Shown piece by piece: positions 1 to 8,638 of a stretch of 64,000 bases of DNA. A model generated the notes under the pieces. It saw nothing but the letters and a program-made list of their open reading frames with translations. It did no database searches and was not told the origin of the DNA. Source of the DNA: Corynebacterium tuberculostearicum SK141 (lineage in GTDB: Bacteria > Actinomycetota > Actinomycetes > Mycobacteriales > Mycobacteriaceae); contig NZ_ACVP01000003.1 in assembly GCF_000175635.1 (NCBI RefSeq), forward strand, positions 62,001-126,000. Direction: 5' to 3'. The translations under genes were made by a program, and so were the position numbers. Each line of letters opens with the position of its first letter. The stretch's first letter is position 1.

Positions 1-622
1 CCGATTGTTCGCCGCCCTTGTACAGCCAGCGGCGGTCTGGAACCAGCACATCGTTGCTCTGCTTAAAGAAGTACAGCGATTGTGGGGTGTAGTGATTGCG
101 CATTTCATTGCGCTCCATTACTACTCCGGCCGGCAAGCCATCGACGCGCCACCTATCGTCTTGCATCTTCATGTAGATGACGGCCTCGTAGCCCTCGTTT
201 TCCGGCACGTACGCACCGCCGGATTTCAGGCGGCCGATGATGGTGCCGCGCACCGTGAAGGCGCGCTCATTATCCCTCGAGCTTTGCTTACTTGCGGGCG
301 CGGTAACGATGTCCAGGCTATCGACCACCATCACATCGCCGCTGGCGTCCCAGGCTTCGCGGGCGTTATCGGTTAGGAAGCCGCGCGCGACCTCATGGTC
401 GTTTCCCGGCACGGCGGAAGCCTGGTAGAAATCACGCAACGTCAAGTCAGGATCATCGCCCGGTTGCGGTGCAATGACTTCCTCAGGGCCATTCTCTTGC
501 TGTTGGTAGGTTCCGACTACTTGCGGGCCGGTGTTATTCGGCAGCGTGGAACAACCGCTGACGAAAAGCACGGCCGCTGCGGTGCCGACAACCGCGGTCT
601 TGCGATAGTTCGCTCTCAACAC
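1..622 (-). CDS. lpqB: LpqB lipoprotein, N-terminal part (cut by window edge)
   Basis: Reading from a GTG at 622 gives about 207 residues that run off the left edge, so the C-terminal beta-propeller part is not seen. An AGGAGG Shine-Dalgarno lies about 8 nt upstream and the start is only 2 nt after the mtrB stop, which fixes the start. The N-terminus is a short lipoprotein signal with a lipobox-like VSGC, followed by the acidic, Gln/Pro-rich linker and the GerMN-like region typical of LpqB. LpqB is a mycobacterial and corynebacterial lipoprotein thought to interact with the sensor MtrB. Its place as last gene after mtrA-mtrB supports that role. The family is confident; the mechanism is from the literature. 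Confidence 0.9.
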   Translation of the reverse strand, partial: MLRANYRKTAVVGTAAAVLFVSGCSTLPNNTGPQVVGTYQQQENGPEEVIAPQPGDDPDLTLRDFYQASAVPGNDHEVARGFLTDNAREAWDASGDVMVVDSLDIVTAPASKQSSRDNERAFTVRGTIIGRLKSGGAYVPENEGYEAVIYMKMQDDRWRVDGLPAGVVMERNEMRNHYTPQSLYFFKQSNDVLVPDRRWLYKGGEQS

Positions 623-624
623 GC

Positions 625-2403
625 TTACTTCCTCCTACCCTCAAAGTCCGGGGCCTTATAGGCGCGCCTGTCTGGGGCGGCCGCGCCGCGGTTAAGTTCG
701 CGTTCCGAAGGCCAGAGGATGCCATCGCCCTCCGCCTCGCCATCGGTGCCCTTTTCGCTCTTGTCGACGTGCGGCGAGCTCATGCCCGAGGAAATGGCCG
801 GCGTTGCAGAGGCAGGCCCGGCATCCGGCGCGGCGGCGCCAGTATCCTGTGCTTCTGGAGCTTCAGCTTCGGGTTCTGCCAGCTCGCTACCGTCTGCAGT
901 GCTGGTGACTGGGGCGCCGGGAATCTCCACGGCGATGGGAGCCTCGCCCACCTCGGTATTCGGGGTGCGCGGAATAATGAGGCGGAAGCGAGAACCAAAG
1001 CCCTCGTAGCCGGTAGCATCTAGCGTGCCGCCATGCAGGACGGCGTCCTCGCGGGCGATAGCCAGGCCCAAACCGGTGCCGCCGGAATGGCGCTTACGGG
1101 AAGAATCCGCACGCCAGAAGCGGTTGAATACCAGCTCCTCCTGGCCAGGTTTTAAGCCCACACCGTGGTCCGTAACGGTAACGCCCACCGCAGTGTCCGT
1201 GGCAGCAACGTCGACTGCCACCGGATTGCCTTCCGAGTGGTCAATGGCATTGGCCAGCAGGTTGCGCAAGATGCGCTCGAGGCGGCGGGAATCGGCCTCG
1301 ACTCCGATGCGCTCCTCCGGCAGGTTGAGCTGGACCTCCACGTCGAGCTCGCGGGCCAAATGCTCCACCTGCCCGTAGGCCGCCTCCACACACGAGCGCA
1401 GATCAATGGCTGCCGTAGACAAATCCGCCACACCAGCATCGTGGCGAGAAATCTCCAGCAAGTCCGCGAGCAATTCCTCGAAACGGTCGAGCTCGCTCGA
1501 CATCAAGCGGGAAGCGCGCTGGGCGCCGTGCGGCAGGCTATCGCTCTCAGCCTCAATCATGTCCGCGGCCATGCGCACGGTGGTCAATGGGGTGCGCAGC
1601 TCATGGGAGACGTCAGAAGTAAACTGCCGCTGCAAATCGCCGTACTCCTCCAGCTGTGCAATTTGGGAGGAAAGCTTATCGGCCATGTTATTGAAGGACG
1701 CGGCCAAGCGACCCATCTCATCATCGCTATCGACTGCCATGCGCTCCTTCAAATGACCCGCCGCCAAGCGCTGTGCAATTCGAGAGGCCGAGCGAATCGG
1801 CGTAATAACCTGCTGGGTGGCCAGCCAGGCAATGCCCACCAGCAACACCACGACCACTACGCCGGCCGCTGAGAGCAGGCCGCGCATCAACGCCATGGTG
1901 GATTCTTCCGATTCCATGGACAGCGCCAGGTAGACCTGGGTATGGGGAATATCGGTATCGGTAGGCGTGCCTACGAGCAGGGCGTTGTAGTATTCGCCAT
2001 TTTCGCGCGGCGCCGGGAAATACTGCTGCGCAATCTGGCCTTGATCCACCATCTCCCGTAGCTGATCCGGCACGGGGAAATCCTCGGGCGAAGTGGTAAC
2101 AGAGCCATCCTGGTTTTCCACCACGATGACCGGCTCATAGACCGCCTGGGCATCGCCCTGTTGGGCGGAGAGCTGGCCCAACGCAGCACGCGCAGAGTTG
2201 ATTCGCACCTGGACGGAGTTAGCAGAACTGGTGGCATCGATCTGCTGTTCCACGGCCGTGCGGGCACGCTCCAGCTCCTGTTGGGCCACGTCTTCCTTCT
2301 GGCTGACCAGGCGCTGGGTAAGCACGGACACCAGCGCGTAGGCCAAGATGATCATGACCACCGAGGAGGCGACCAAAATCATGCCAATGACGCGCGCCTG
2401 CAA
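625..2403 (-). CDS. mtrB: Sensor histidine kinase MtrB
   Basis: This is the membrane sensor kinase of the MtrAB system, which controls cell wall remodelling and osmotic responses. Visible in order are a first membrane segment near residues 5-25, an extracytoplasmic sensor region, a second segment near 180-200, HAMP, the H-box with SHELRTPLTT, the N-box NLLANAIDHS, DHGVGL, the F-box NRFWRAD and GGTGLGLAI. A Pro/Glu/Ala-rich tail of about 110 residues follows. The given start is a TTG at 2403, which lies just before the first membrane segment. The frame is open upstream to about 2490 and encodes a WRTSLQ-type segment like mycobacterial MtrB, but it has no ATG, GTG or TTG. An ATC at 2460 or ATT at 2457 behind AAGGA may be the real start. 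Confidence 0.93.
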   Translation of the reverse strand: MQARVIGMILVASSVVMIILAYALVSVLTQRLVSQKEDVAQQELERARTAVEQQIDATSSANSVQVRINSARAALGQLSAQQGDAQAVYEPVIVVENQDGSVTTSPEDFPVPDQLREMVDQGQIAQQYFPAPRENGEYYNALLVGTPTDTDIPHTQVYLALSMESEESTMALMRGLLSAAGVVVVVLLVGIAWLATQQVITPIRSASRIAQRLAAGHLKERMAVDSDDEMGRLAASFNNMADKLSSQIAQLEEYGDLQRQFTSDVSHELRTPLTTVRMAADMIEAESDSLPHGAQRASRLMSSELDRFEELLADLLEISRHDAGVADLSTAAIDLRSCVEAAYGQVEHLARELDVEVQLNLPEERIGVEADSRRLERILRNLLANAIDHSEGNPVAVDVAATDTAVGVTVTDHGVGLKPGQEELVFNRFWRADSSRKRHSGGTGLGLAIAREDAVLHGGTLDATGYEGFGSRFRLIIPRTPNTEVGEAPIAVEIPGAPVTSTADGSELAEPEAEAPEAQDTGAAAPDAGPASATPAISSGMSSPHVDKSEKGTDGEAEGDGILWPSERELNRGAAAPDRRAYKAPDFEGRRK

Positions 2404-2471
2404 AGAGGTGCGCCACGTTGTAATGAAGGCGTCTCGAATGCGCCTTAGACGCTCAATGATGCCGATGGTCC

Positions 2472-3164
2472 TTACTCCCCGGCGCCGGCCTTGCCGGTCT
2501 TATAGCCCACGCCGCGCACGGTCAGCACGATCTGCGGGTCTTCCGGATCGTGCTCGATCTTGGCGCGCAGGCGCTGGACGTGAACGTTAACCAGGCGGGT
2601 ATCAGAAGCATTGCGATATCCCCACACGGAGTCCAGCAGCGATTCACGCGTATGCACCTGGCCGGGGCGGCGCGCCATTTCCAGCAGCAGGTCGAACTCC
2701 AGCGGGGTCAGGTTCAGCTCGGTGCCATCGGTGCGGCGCACGGTATGCTCCGGCACATCAATGACAAGGTCCGCAACCTCCAGGATTTCAGATTCCGCAG
2801 AATCGGTGCGGCGCAGGCGCGCACGGATGCGGGCGATGAGCTCCTTGGGTTTGAATGGCTTAGTGATGTAATCATCCGCGCCGGATTCAAGGCCGAGCAC
2901 CACATCAACCGTATCGGTCTTGGCGGTCAGCATAACGATGGGCACGGAGGATTCACGGCGGATGGCACGGCAAATATCTACGCCATTCATGCCCGGGAGC
3001 ATGAGGTCCAGCAGGATGAGGTCCGGCTCGTGCTGCTCAAAGGCAGGCACGGCGTCATTGCCGTCCATGACCGGAATGGGCTTGAGCCCCTCGGACTCGA
3101 GCACAATGGTCAGCATCTCTGAGATAGCCGGATCGTCATCGACAACCAAAATCTTGGGCGCCAC
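2472..3164 (-). CDS. mtrA: Response regulator MtrA
   Basis: This 230-residue OmpR/PhoB-family response regulator is the partner of MtrB. The receiver domain shows the acidic pocket VVDDD (residues 9-11), the phospho-acceptor Asp53 in LLDLMLPG, Thr80 and Lys102 in ITKPF. The C-terminal winged helix ends with RGVGYK. It binds DNA to control cell-wall and osmoregulatory genes in Corynebacterium and Mycobacterium. It lies 3 nt after tmk and just before mtrB, the usual order tmk-mtrA-mtrB-lpqB, so the genes are probably cotranscribed. Confidence 0.97.
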   Translation of the reverse strand: MAPKILVVDDDPAISEMLTIVLESEGLKPIPVMDGNDAVPAFEQHEPDLILLDLMLPGMNGVDICRAIRRESSVPIVMLTAKTDTVDVVLGLESGADDYITKPFKPKELIARIRARLRRTDSAESEILEVADLVIDVPEHTVRRTDGTELNLTPLEFDLLLEMARRPGQVHTRESLLDSVWGYRNASDTRLVNVHVQRLRAKIEHDPEDPQIVLTVRGVGYKTGKAGAGE

Positions 3165-3167
3165 GTT

Positions 3168-3782
3168 TTATTCTCCTACAAGGTCTTTTATCGCTGAAAT
3201 AATAGTATCCGCATCGGCGGTAGCGATCCAGCGTCCACCCCAGCCCGCATCTGCTAGGCGCCGGTAGGCTGCGGCGGTGCGTTCTTGCAACCCGCCATCG
3301 CGTTCGTAGCGGTCGCGTTCCCGGCTGGCGTCTGCCTGGGCTCGTGCCTGCGCTCTTTCCGACGCCACCTCTACCGCAGTATCCAAATACACCTGCAGGT
3401 CTGCCTGCGGCAGGCAGAGGGTGCCAAATTCCAGATCGTGCACCCACTCCATCACCGCATCGTCTTCGAGCCGCGCCGCCGAATACGCCGCATTGGAGGC
3501 CACGTAACGATCCAGTAGCACCACGGTGTCGGATTCCTTGGCGCGCTGCAGCTGATCCTTTACGCCATAGCGATCCAACGCGAATAGCGTCGCCATGGCA
3601 TAAGCCGAATCCGTGAGGTCGCCCATCTTTCCGTAGAGCGCCTTTTGCGCTAGTTGCGCGTGAATCGAATCTGCATAGCGCGGAAAGGCAATAACCTCCA
3701 CGGGCCGGTCAAACGACTCCTTGAGTGCGGAGACCAACGTATTTTTACCGGCACCGTCGATGCCTTCAATGCTGATCAGCAT
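3168..3782 (-). CDS. tmk: Thymidylate kinase
   Basis: This cytoplasmic 204-residue dTMP kinase makes dTDP for DNA synthesis. The P-loop is near the N-terminus as EGIDGAGKNT; the Asn after Lys replaces the usual Ser/Thr, a position also variable in the mycobacterial enzyme. The DRY motif is seen in LLDRYVASNAAY near residue 95, and an Arg-rich lid region lies near 145-160. Length matches the family. Placement directly upstream of mtrA is the conserved actinobacterial arrangement. Confidence 0.95.
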   Translation of the reverse strand: MLISIEGIDGAGKNTLVSALKESFDRPVEVIAFPRYADSIHAQLAQKALYGKMGDLTDSAYAMATLFALDRYGVKDQLQRAKESDTVVLLDRYVASNAAYSAARLEDDAVMEWVHDLEFGTLCLPQADLQVYLDTAVEVASERAQARAQADASRERDRYERDGGLQERTAAAYRRLADAGWGGRWIATADADTIISAIKDLVGE

Positions 3783-3814
3783 AGGTGTGGGCTATCTTCC
3801 CTTCTGTTATTTCA

Positions 3815-3850
3815 CCCGCGGGGCCGCTCTCGCGCGGCCGCTGCCGCGGG
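3815..3850. other. GC-rich hairpin between DUF4259 gene and tmk
   Basis: Two nested perfect arm pairs, CCCGCGG/CCGCGGG outside and GGCCGC/GCGGCC inside, form a strong hairpin in the spacer. There is no T-run on either side, so it could be a processing or Rho-type termination point after the upstream DUF4259 gene rather than a classical terminator. Confidence 0.45.
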
Positions 3851-3863
3851 CAGCAGGTTCGGC

Positions 3864-4217
3864 TTAGGACAGGGCCTCAATGAATGGTTCGAGGTCATAT
3901 TCTTCCTCGACGTTTTCGAGCACCTCGAGCGCATTTTCCGTCAAGGTCTCGCTGCCAGAGCCCACCAGTTCCCTAATATAGGGGTAGTCTTCGACAACTT
4001 CGCCCGCGCTAAACGGCGCACCAGCCCAAATGGCAGCAATGGTGGCCGCCGCTTGAGCATTCTGCTCTTCTTCTTCGCTGAGTTTTGGCTTGCTGTGTGC
4101 GACCTCGCAGGCATCCTCGACGGCGCGAATTACCCCTTCTTCATCGAGGTTTGCCATCTCATCCAAGAAATCGATGTTGAGGTCCGTGCTGAAAATATTT
4201 TCGTCCCAAGTACTCAC
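3864..4217 (-). CDS. DUF4259 family protein
   Basis: An acidic protein of 117 residues of unknown function that resembles DUF4259 proteins: it opens with STWDENIF, followed by a helical region with repeated Glu/Asp and the Ala-rich core AQAAATIAAIWAG. No signal peptide or membrane segment is visible, so it is probably cytoplasmic. A longer frame begins at 4247, but GAAGGAG lies about 7 nt before the GTG at 4217, which is therefore preferred. It lies upstream of tmk on the same strand, separated by about 80 nt with a hairpin, so cotranscription with tmk is possible but not required. Confidence 0.7.
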   Translation of the reverse strand: MSTWDENIFSTDLNIDFLDEMANLDEEGVIRAVEDACEVAHSKPKLSEEEEQNAQAAATIAAIWAGAPFSAGEVVEDYPYIRELVGSGSETLTENALEVLENVEEEYDLEPFIEALS

Positions 4218-4463
4218 TTTTGACTCCTTCGGTGCTTTCAGCGCCATTTATACACGCTTTCTTGATGAAAGAAAGCAGACGATGAAAAGGTTTGCATGGC
4301 CTTCTACGCCCGTGAACTGCCTTTTTGTTTACTTATCACAGAAACGCGACGCCGTCGCAATGTTTCCTAAACATGATAGCCTCGTTACCAACTTGTTACC
4401 GGGGCACTGTATCGCCCTCCCCCTTGGGCTGAAACCGCCCGCCTCATAGAAAGGACAGCCACG

Positions 4464-5252
4464 ATGAAGCCAGATTCGCGCCGCGTCTACGTGTTCATTG
4501 TGGCCGGACTGATCGCCGCGGTCGTCGTCGGAGTCGCCGTCTGGCGCATGAGCTCGCCGAGCGCCAACTATTCCAATGCCGCGGATCAGTCCGCGACCAC
4601 CTCCGTCTCCCCGACCCACACCGCAGCCGAGGAGACCACCACTTCTTCCACGGACCATTCCCCCTCGAAGAAGCACTCCTCGCGCACCACGAGTTCTACC
4701 GCCTCGTCCGGCGATGCCAAGCACCAGCAGCCGCACAACAACGATCCGTTTCTCGCCCCTAATGCGGTAGTGCGCCCACAGGCAGCAACCCAGCCCACCA
4801 AGGTCTACCGTCCAGAAAACATCTCCCCGCAGGGCACCGCCTCGCAGGGCAATACCACCACCCAAGGTGGTCAAGGTACCGGCCAGGGCAATCAGCGTCT
4901 GACACCCGATTACCCGAGCAACCAGAACGGCTCGCAGTCTACTGGCGCTCCACAGAACAACCAGGGCGGCACCACCCCGCCGGCCACCTCTGGTCCGTCC
5001 ACTCCACAGCCCTCACCTGAGGCACCTGCCGCGCAAGATAACTCGGGCAAGGCTTCCGACGCACCGGCCCAGGAACCAGCTGGTACGGAGCGACCCGAGG
5101 CCGAGAAGGCGGAGCAGGAACAGCTCACCGGCCATGCCGCTGCAGAGCGACCCTCCGCCGATCAGAACCAGGAGCCTACCGACCTGGTACCAACCAAGCA
5201 GGCACCGGTCACGGCCCAGCAGGCTCCGAGCGAAGCGGCGCCTACGCGCTAA
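4464..5252 (+). CDS. Membrane-anchored Pro/Gln/Thr-rich low-complexity protein
   Basis: I do not recognise a family. The 262-residue product starts with a short basic stretch and one clear membrane segment at about residues 8-26. It then has a long extracytoplasmic tail very rich in Ser, Thr, Pro, Gln, Asn and Glu, with no Cys in the tail and no catalytic motif. AAAGGA lies about 11 nt before the ATG. Such proteins look like disordered wall-spanning stalks. The gene is single, transcribed away from the DUF4259-tmk group, and ends in a strong hairpin at 5281-5339. Coding bias is convincing, the function is not known. Confidence 0.7.
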   Translation: MKPDSRRVYVFIVAGLIAAVVVGVAVWRMSSPSANYSNAADQSATTSVSPTHTAAEETTTSSTDHSPSKKHSSRTTSSTASSGDAKHQQPHNNDPFLAPNAVVRPQAATQPTKVYRPENISPQGTASQGNTTTQGGQGTGQGNQRLTPDYPSNQNGSQSTGAPQNNQGGTTPPATSGPSTPQPSPEAPAAQDNSGKASDAPAQEPAGTERPEAEKAEQEQLTGHAAAERPSADQNQEPTDLVPTKQAPVTAQQAPSEAAPTR

Positions 5253-5280
5253 TTCGGAGCCGGTTCTCGGCGTAGACGAA

Positions 5281-5339
5281 CAAAACAAGCACGTTTCCTC
5301 GATTTTAAAGGCAGAAATCGGGGAAACGTGCTTGTTTTG
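5281..5339. terminator. Long bidirectional hairpin between convergent genes
   Basis: Two 25-nt arms, 5281-5305 and 5315-5339, are complementary along their whole length with a single G-T wobble and a 9-nt loop. The arms contain ACAAGCACGTTTCC and GGAAACGTGCTTGT, with T/A-rich outer ends. It lies after the stop at 5252 and before the manA terminator on the other strand, so a bidirectional terminator is the simplest reading. Confidence 0.75.
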
Positions 5340-5431
5340 CATGTGCTGGCACGCGGAAGCTACGAAGCAGCCACAATGTGCGCCAAGAATTGAGCGGAGC
5401 AAGCCACAACGCGGCCGCAATAGAAACTGAA

Positions 5432-5476
5432 AAGCACGCTTCGCTTGAAACCGGAGGGTGGCAGCGAAGCGTGCTT
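5432..5476 (-). terminator. Intrinsic terminator after manA
   Basis: Perfect 14-bp arms AAGCACGCTTCGCT (5432-5445) and its complement (5463-5476) with a 17-nt loop. On the minus strand the stem is followed by TTTTCAGTTT, which suits a terminator 19 nt after the manA stop. Confidence 0.7.
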
Positions 5477-5494
5477 GTGTGGGCTAATCGCGGA

Positions 5495-6724
5495 CTAGGC
5501 GCGGGCGACGAAGAGGTCGGCGGCGTCGGATTCCGCGGTAGCGGTAACGAGGCCCTCGGAGGCTGGCAGCCAGACGGCCTGGCCTGGGGTCGCGGTGAGG
5601 GTCTTGCCTGCAGCATCGGTGAAGGTTATGGAACCTGCGGTGCACAGGGCGATGGTCGGGCCATCGTAATCAAGATCCACCGAAGACGAACCGGTAAGCT
5701 CCACGCGGTCAAGCAGGAATTCCTCGATGGGTACCGGGTAGGACCATGCTGCGGCATCGTGCACATTGTCTTGGGCGGACTTATCTTGTTGTTGCACACG
5801 CGGCTCGTCGGCAGCGCCATAAGTCAATACCTTGACCAGCTCTGGAACGTCCACGAACTTAGGCGTCAGACCACCGCGCAACACGTTATCGGAGTTCGCC
5901 ATGATCTCCACGCCGAGGCCAGAGACATAGGCGTGAAGCTGACCGGCATCCAAGTAGACGGCCTCACCGGGCGAGAGCTCGATGTGGTTGAGTAGCAATG
6001 CGCCCAGCACACCAATATCGCCTGGGTAGCGCTGGTTAAGATCCAGCACCGTGGACATGACGCGGGACTTCCAATCGGCCGGGTCGGCGGCGATCAGGCG
6101 CTCGCCGGCGGCCACAATGGCGGAAATGAGCTCCTTGCGCTTGGCAGACGGAATGGTAATCCACGTGGTGAAAAGGACGCGCAGGTTGGCGGACTCGGTG
6201 GTTGCCGAGGGGTCGTCGTCAAGCATGGCAACGTAGTGATCCAGCTCAGGGCACTCGAGGGCGGCAAAAAGCTCGCGGGTGCGCGCCAAGGGGCGGAAGC
6301 CGGCCATGGCATAGAAATCCGTGAGCGCGACGATGAGCTCGGGCTTGTGGTTATCGTCCTTGTAATTGCGATTGGACGCGGTGAGCTCGATACCGGCGGC
6401 GTTTTCGCGGGCAAAGCCCTCTTCCGCCTGCGTCTTTGACGGGTGAGCCTGCAAGGACAGCGGCTCCTCGGCCGCAAGCACCTTGAGCAGGAAGGGCAGG
6501 CGCTCACCGTACTCGGCAGATACGCGGCTGCCTAGCTGCCCTGCCGGATCCTCTGCAATGACCTCATTGAGCAGGCGGCCATCCACCGTGGAAGGGTCGC
6601 CGGGGTGGGCGCCGAACCACAGCTCTGCGACGGGCTTGTCGGAATCGGGCTGGCCCTGCAGGTGCGGGATAAGGGTACGCGAGCCCCAGGAATAATTGCG
6701 AGTGGCGCTGTGCAACAGCTGCAT
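5495..6724 (-). CDS. manA: Mannose-6-phosphate isomerase, class I
   Basis: This 409-residue cytoplasmic zinc enzyme interconverts fructose 6-phosphate and mannose 6-phosphate. It feeds GDP-mannose for lipomannan, PIMs and glycoproteins, or lets the cell use mannose. The class I signature is visible: LSLQAHPSKTQAEEGF carries the Gln/His zinc ligands, and NHKPELIVAL the Glu and the KPE substrate loop. A His-containing AGQLHAYVSG follows near residue 270. It starts 6 nt after tobH and ends at a strong hairpin. The tobH-manA order matches Rv3256c-Rv3255c. Confidence 0.95.
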   Translation of the reverse strand: MQLLHSATRNYSWGSRTLIPHLQGQPDSDKPVAELWFGAHPGDPSTVDGRLLNEVIAEDPAGQLGSRVSAEYGERLPFLLKVLAAEEPLSLQAHPSKTQAEEGFARENAAGIELTASNRNYKDDNHKPELIVALTDFYAMAGFRPLARTRELFAALECPELDHYVAMLDDDPSATTESANLRVLFTTWITIPSAKRKELISAIVAAGERLIAADPADWKSRVMSTVLDLNQRYPGDIGVLGALLLNHIELSPGEAVYLDAGQLHAYVSGLGVEIMANSDNVLRGGLTPKFVDVPELVKVLTYGAADEPRVQQQDKSAQDNVHDAAAWSYPVPIEEFLLDRVELTGSSSVDLDYDGPTIALCTAGSITFTDAAGKTLTATPGQAVWLPASEGLVTATAESDAADLFVARA

Positions 6725-6730
6725 GTGTTT

Positions 6731-7753
6731 CTATCCTTTAGAAATCTCGTAGGCGGTCGCGGCAAAACTCCGCGTAATAAGCTGCAGTGAGCGGGCAAGA
6801 TGCCCCAGGCCCGGTTCCGGGTCGATGCTGCGGACTGCAAGCGAGTTGGGCAGGTTCGCCTCTTCCTGCCCCCAGAAAATCACCTTCAAGGGTACCAAAG
6901 CGCCCCCGGCACCATCGCCATCAATGAACGGGTCAAAGAAGAGATCAGTGGCCGGGGAACTATCAGAATCCCGGTCGAGCGCGCGGCGCAATTCGGCTGG
7001 GTCCACATAAGCGCTCGGCAGGCCGTGTACAGCCCAGATGGTCGCGGCCATGCGGGCCACGAGGGCGTCGAGCTGCACGTGTTCGCGACGCTCGGAATAG
7101 GAATACGGGTCGAGCACGCAGGAATGGATGACGCGGGCGCCGTCAATAAACTCGCGCAATTGGCGGCCCGGATTGGTAGTGGCATCGCGCTCGGGCGACA
7201 GCTGTGCAAGCTCGCGGTCCACGGCCGCAGCGAGGTCCTCGAGGGTCTCCTTCACCGCGGTCGGTCCCTGATAGAGCAGGCGGCACAGCGCATGCAGGGC
7301 GGCAATGCTGCGCGCGGGCGAGCTGCCCTCGGCCGTCGGCAAGCAAGAGGCGACGAGCGTGTCTTCCGGGCAGTCCTCCACCAGCGATCCCTTGGCCGGC
7401 CCGATGAGCACGGTGGTGGCACCGCGCTGGCTGGCGGTAACGAGGGCGCGCGACGCCCAGTCGCACTCGCCGGGTTCGCCGACGACCACGACCACGTCCA
7501 GCGCCCCCACGTAACGCGGGAGCGATTCGGTCACCACAATCGGGATTCGCAGCGGTTCGGCTAGGCCAACGCCCAGGTGGGCGGCCTGGCGGGCAATCGC
7601 GTCGGTGGGAATAATGACAAGCGAGCGGGGATTGAGCCCGCTGAGCGCCTCGCCCCAGCGCTCCACTTCTCCGGCCACTAGGCGGATTTGGGCGCCTTCG
7701 TGCGCCACATCGAAAAAGCGCACGGTTTCGGCATCGTAATTACCGGTATCCAT
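6731..7753 (-). CDS. TobH/Rv3256c-like SIS-domain protein
   Basis: The 340-residue product resembles the conserved actinobacterial protein encoded between manB and manA, often annotated TobH or sugar-isomerase-like. Rossmann-like strands such as LDVVVVVGEPGE and ATTVLIGPAKGS suggest a SIS-type fold. A catalytic set for isomerase activity cannot be confirmed. I take the ATG at 7753 because a TATGCT box (7767-7762) sits 8 nt upstream and there is no Shine-Dalgarno, suggesting a leaderless mRNA; a longer frame begins at 7780. The role in mannose metabolism is inferred from context. Confidence 0.75.
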   Translation of the reverse strand: MDTGNYDAETVRFFDVAHEGAQIRLVAGEVERWGEALSGLNPRSLVIIPTDAIARQAAHLGVGLAEPLRIPIVVTESLPRYVGALDVVVVVGEPGECDWASRALVTASQRGATTVLIGPAKGSLVEDCPEDTLVASCLPTAEGSSPARSIAALHALCRLLYQGPTAVKETLEDLAAAVDRELAQLSPERDATTNPGRQLREFIDGARVIHSCVLDPYSYSERREHVQLDALVARMAATIWAVHGLPSAYVDPAELRRALDRDSDSSPATDLFFDPFIDGDGAGGALVPLKVIFWGQEEANLPNSLAVRSIDPEPGLGHLARSLQLITRSFAATAYEISKG

Positions 7754-7761
7754 GTGGCCCA

Positions 7762-7786
7762 AGCATAGTCGGGCGCCCACTAAGAT
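7762..7786. promoter_or_regulatory. Back-to-back -10 boxes for tobH and cobA
   Basis: TATGCT on the minus strand (7767-7762) and TAAGAT on the plus strand (7781-7786) each lie 8 nt before an ATG (7753 and 7795). Neither gene has a good Shine-Dalgarno. This suits two divergent leaderless transcripts. Confidence 0.45.
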
Positions 7787-7794
7787 GAAGTCCT

Positions 7795-8532
7795 ATGACT
7801 TCCGCACAGATTCATCCCGTAACCCTGATTGGCGGCGGCCCCGGCGCATGGGACCTCATTACCGTGCGCGGCATGCGCGCCCTGCAGGATGCAGAGGTTA
7901 TTCTTGCCGATCACCTGGGACCTACGGCGCAGCTCGATAAGCTGTGTGATATTTCTTCCAAAGAGCTTATTGACGTCTCTAAGCTCCCCTATAAGAAGTC
8001 AATCTCGCAGGAAAAGATCAACGAGCTGCTCATCGAGCACGCCCGTGCCGGCCGCAAGGTGGCCCGCCTTAAGGGGGGCGATCCCTTCGTCTTTGGGCGC
8101 GGCTTTGAAGAGGTGCAAGCGCTGGCGGAAGCGTCTATTCCCACCGCGGTCATTCCGGGCGTGACCTCAGCCATTTCCGTTCCTGCGGTCGTCGGCATCC
8201 CGGTAACCCAGCGCGGCATTGTCCACGGATTCACGGTGGTCTCCGGCCACCTGCCGCCCGGCCATGAAAAGTCCTTGGTGGACTGGGCAGCGCTCGCCCG
8301 CTCTGGCGCTACGCTCGCGGTCATCATGGGTGTGAAGAATGCCCCGGCGATTGCCAATGCTCTTATCGACGCCTCCCTCTCCCCCTCCACTCCTTGCGCC
8401 ATCATCCAAGAGGGCACGCTTTCTACCGAGCGCGCCTATCGCTGCACCTTGGGTACCTTGGCGCAGACGATGGCCGAGCATGAGATCTCCGCGCCGGCGG
8501 TCTACGTCATCGGCGAGGTGGCCGGGCTATAG
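7795..8532 (+). CDS. cobA: Uroporphyrinogen-III C-methyltransferase (SUMT)
   Basis: A 245-residue SAM-dependent methyltransferase that converts uroporphyrinogen III to precorrin-2, the first step to siroheme. Family motifs are clear: LIGGGPGAWDLITVRG at the N-terminus, RLKGGDPFVFGRG near residue 95, and FTVVSGH near 145. There is no CysG-type dehydrogenase or ferrochelatase extension. The next genes, on the other strand, are cysZ, a CbiX-type chelatase, cysX and the siroheme enzyme CysI, so it most likely supplies siroheme for sulfite reduction. It ends near an inverted repeat at 8566-8625. Confidence 0.93.
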   Translation: MTSAQIHPVTLIGGGPGAWDLITVRGMRALQDAEVILADHLGPTAQLDKLCDISSKELIDVSKLPYKKSISQEKINELLIEHARAGRKVARLKGGDPFVFGRGFEEVQALAEASIPTAVIPGVTSAISVPAVVGIPVTQRGIVHGFTVVSGHLPPGHEKSLVDWAALARSGATLAVIMGVKNAPAIANALIDASLSPSTPCAIIQEGTLSTERAYRCTLGTLAQTMAEHEISAPAVYVIGEVAGL

Positions 8533-8565
8533 CACCCCTCGAGGCCCTCAGGGTCCGCGAGGCCA

Positions 8566-8625
8566 ACTTGTGGCCGCGCTCTACCCCACCGCAGTTGGGA
8601 TTTGGCCCGTATCGTGGCCACAAGT
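8566..8625. other. Inverted repeat between convergent cobA and cysZ
   Basis: ACTTGTGGCC at 8566-8575 is perfectly repeated in inverted form at 8616-8625, separated by 40 nt. It lies in the 106-nt gap between the two convergent stops. No T-run follows, so a terminator function is only possible. Confidence 0.4.
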
Positions 8626-8638
8626 CGCGGCGGAAGGG

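Noticed and set aside
534..743. Open frame on the minus strand across the mtrB-lpqB junction
   Set aside because: It is out of frame with both genes and has no coding signal; lpqB itself uses a GTG at 622 and runs off the left edge.
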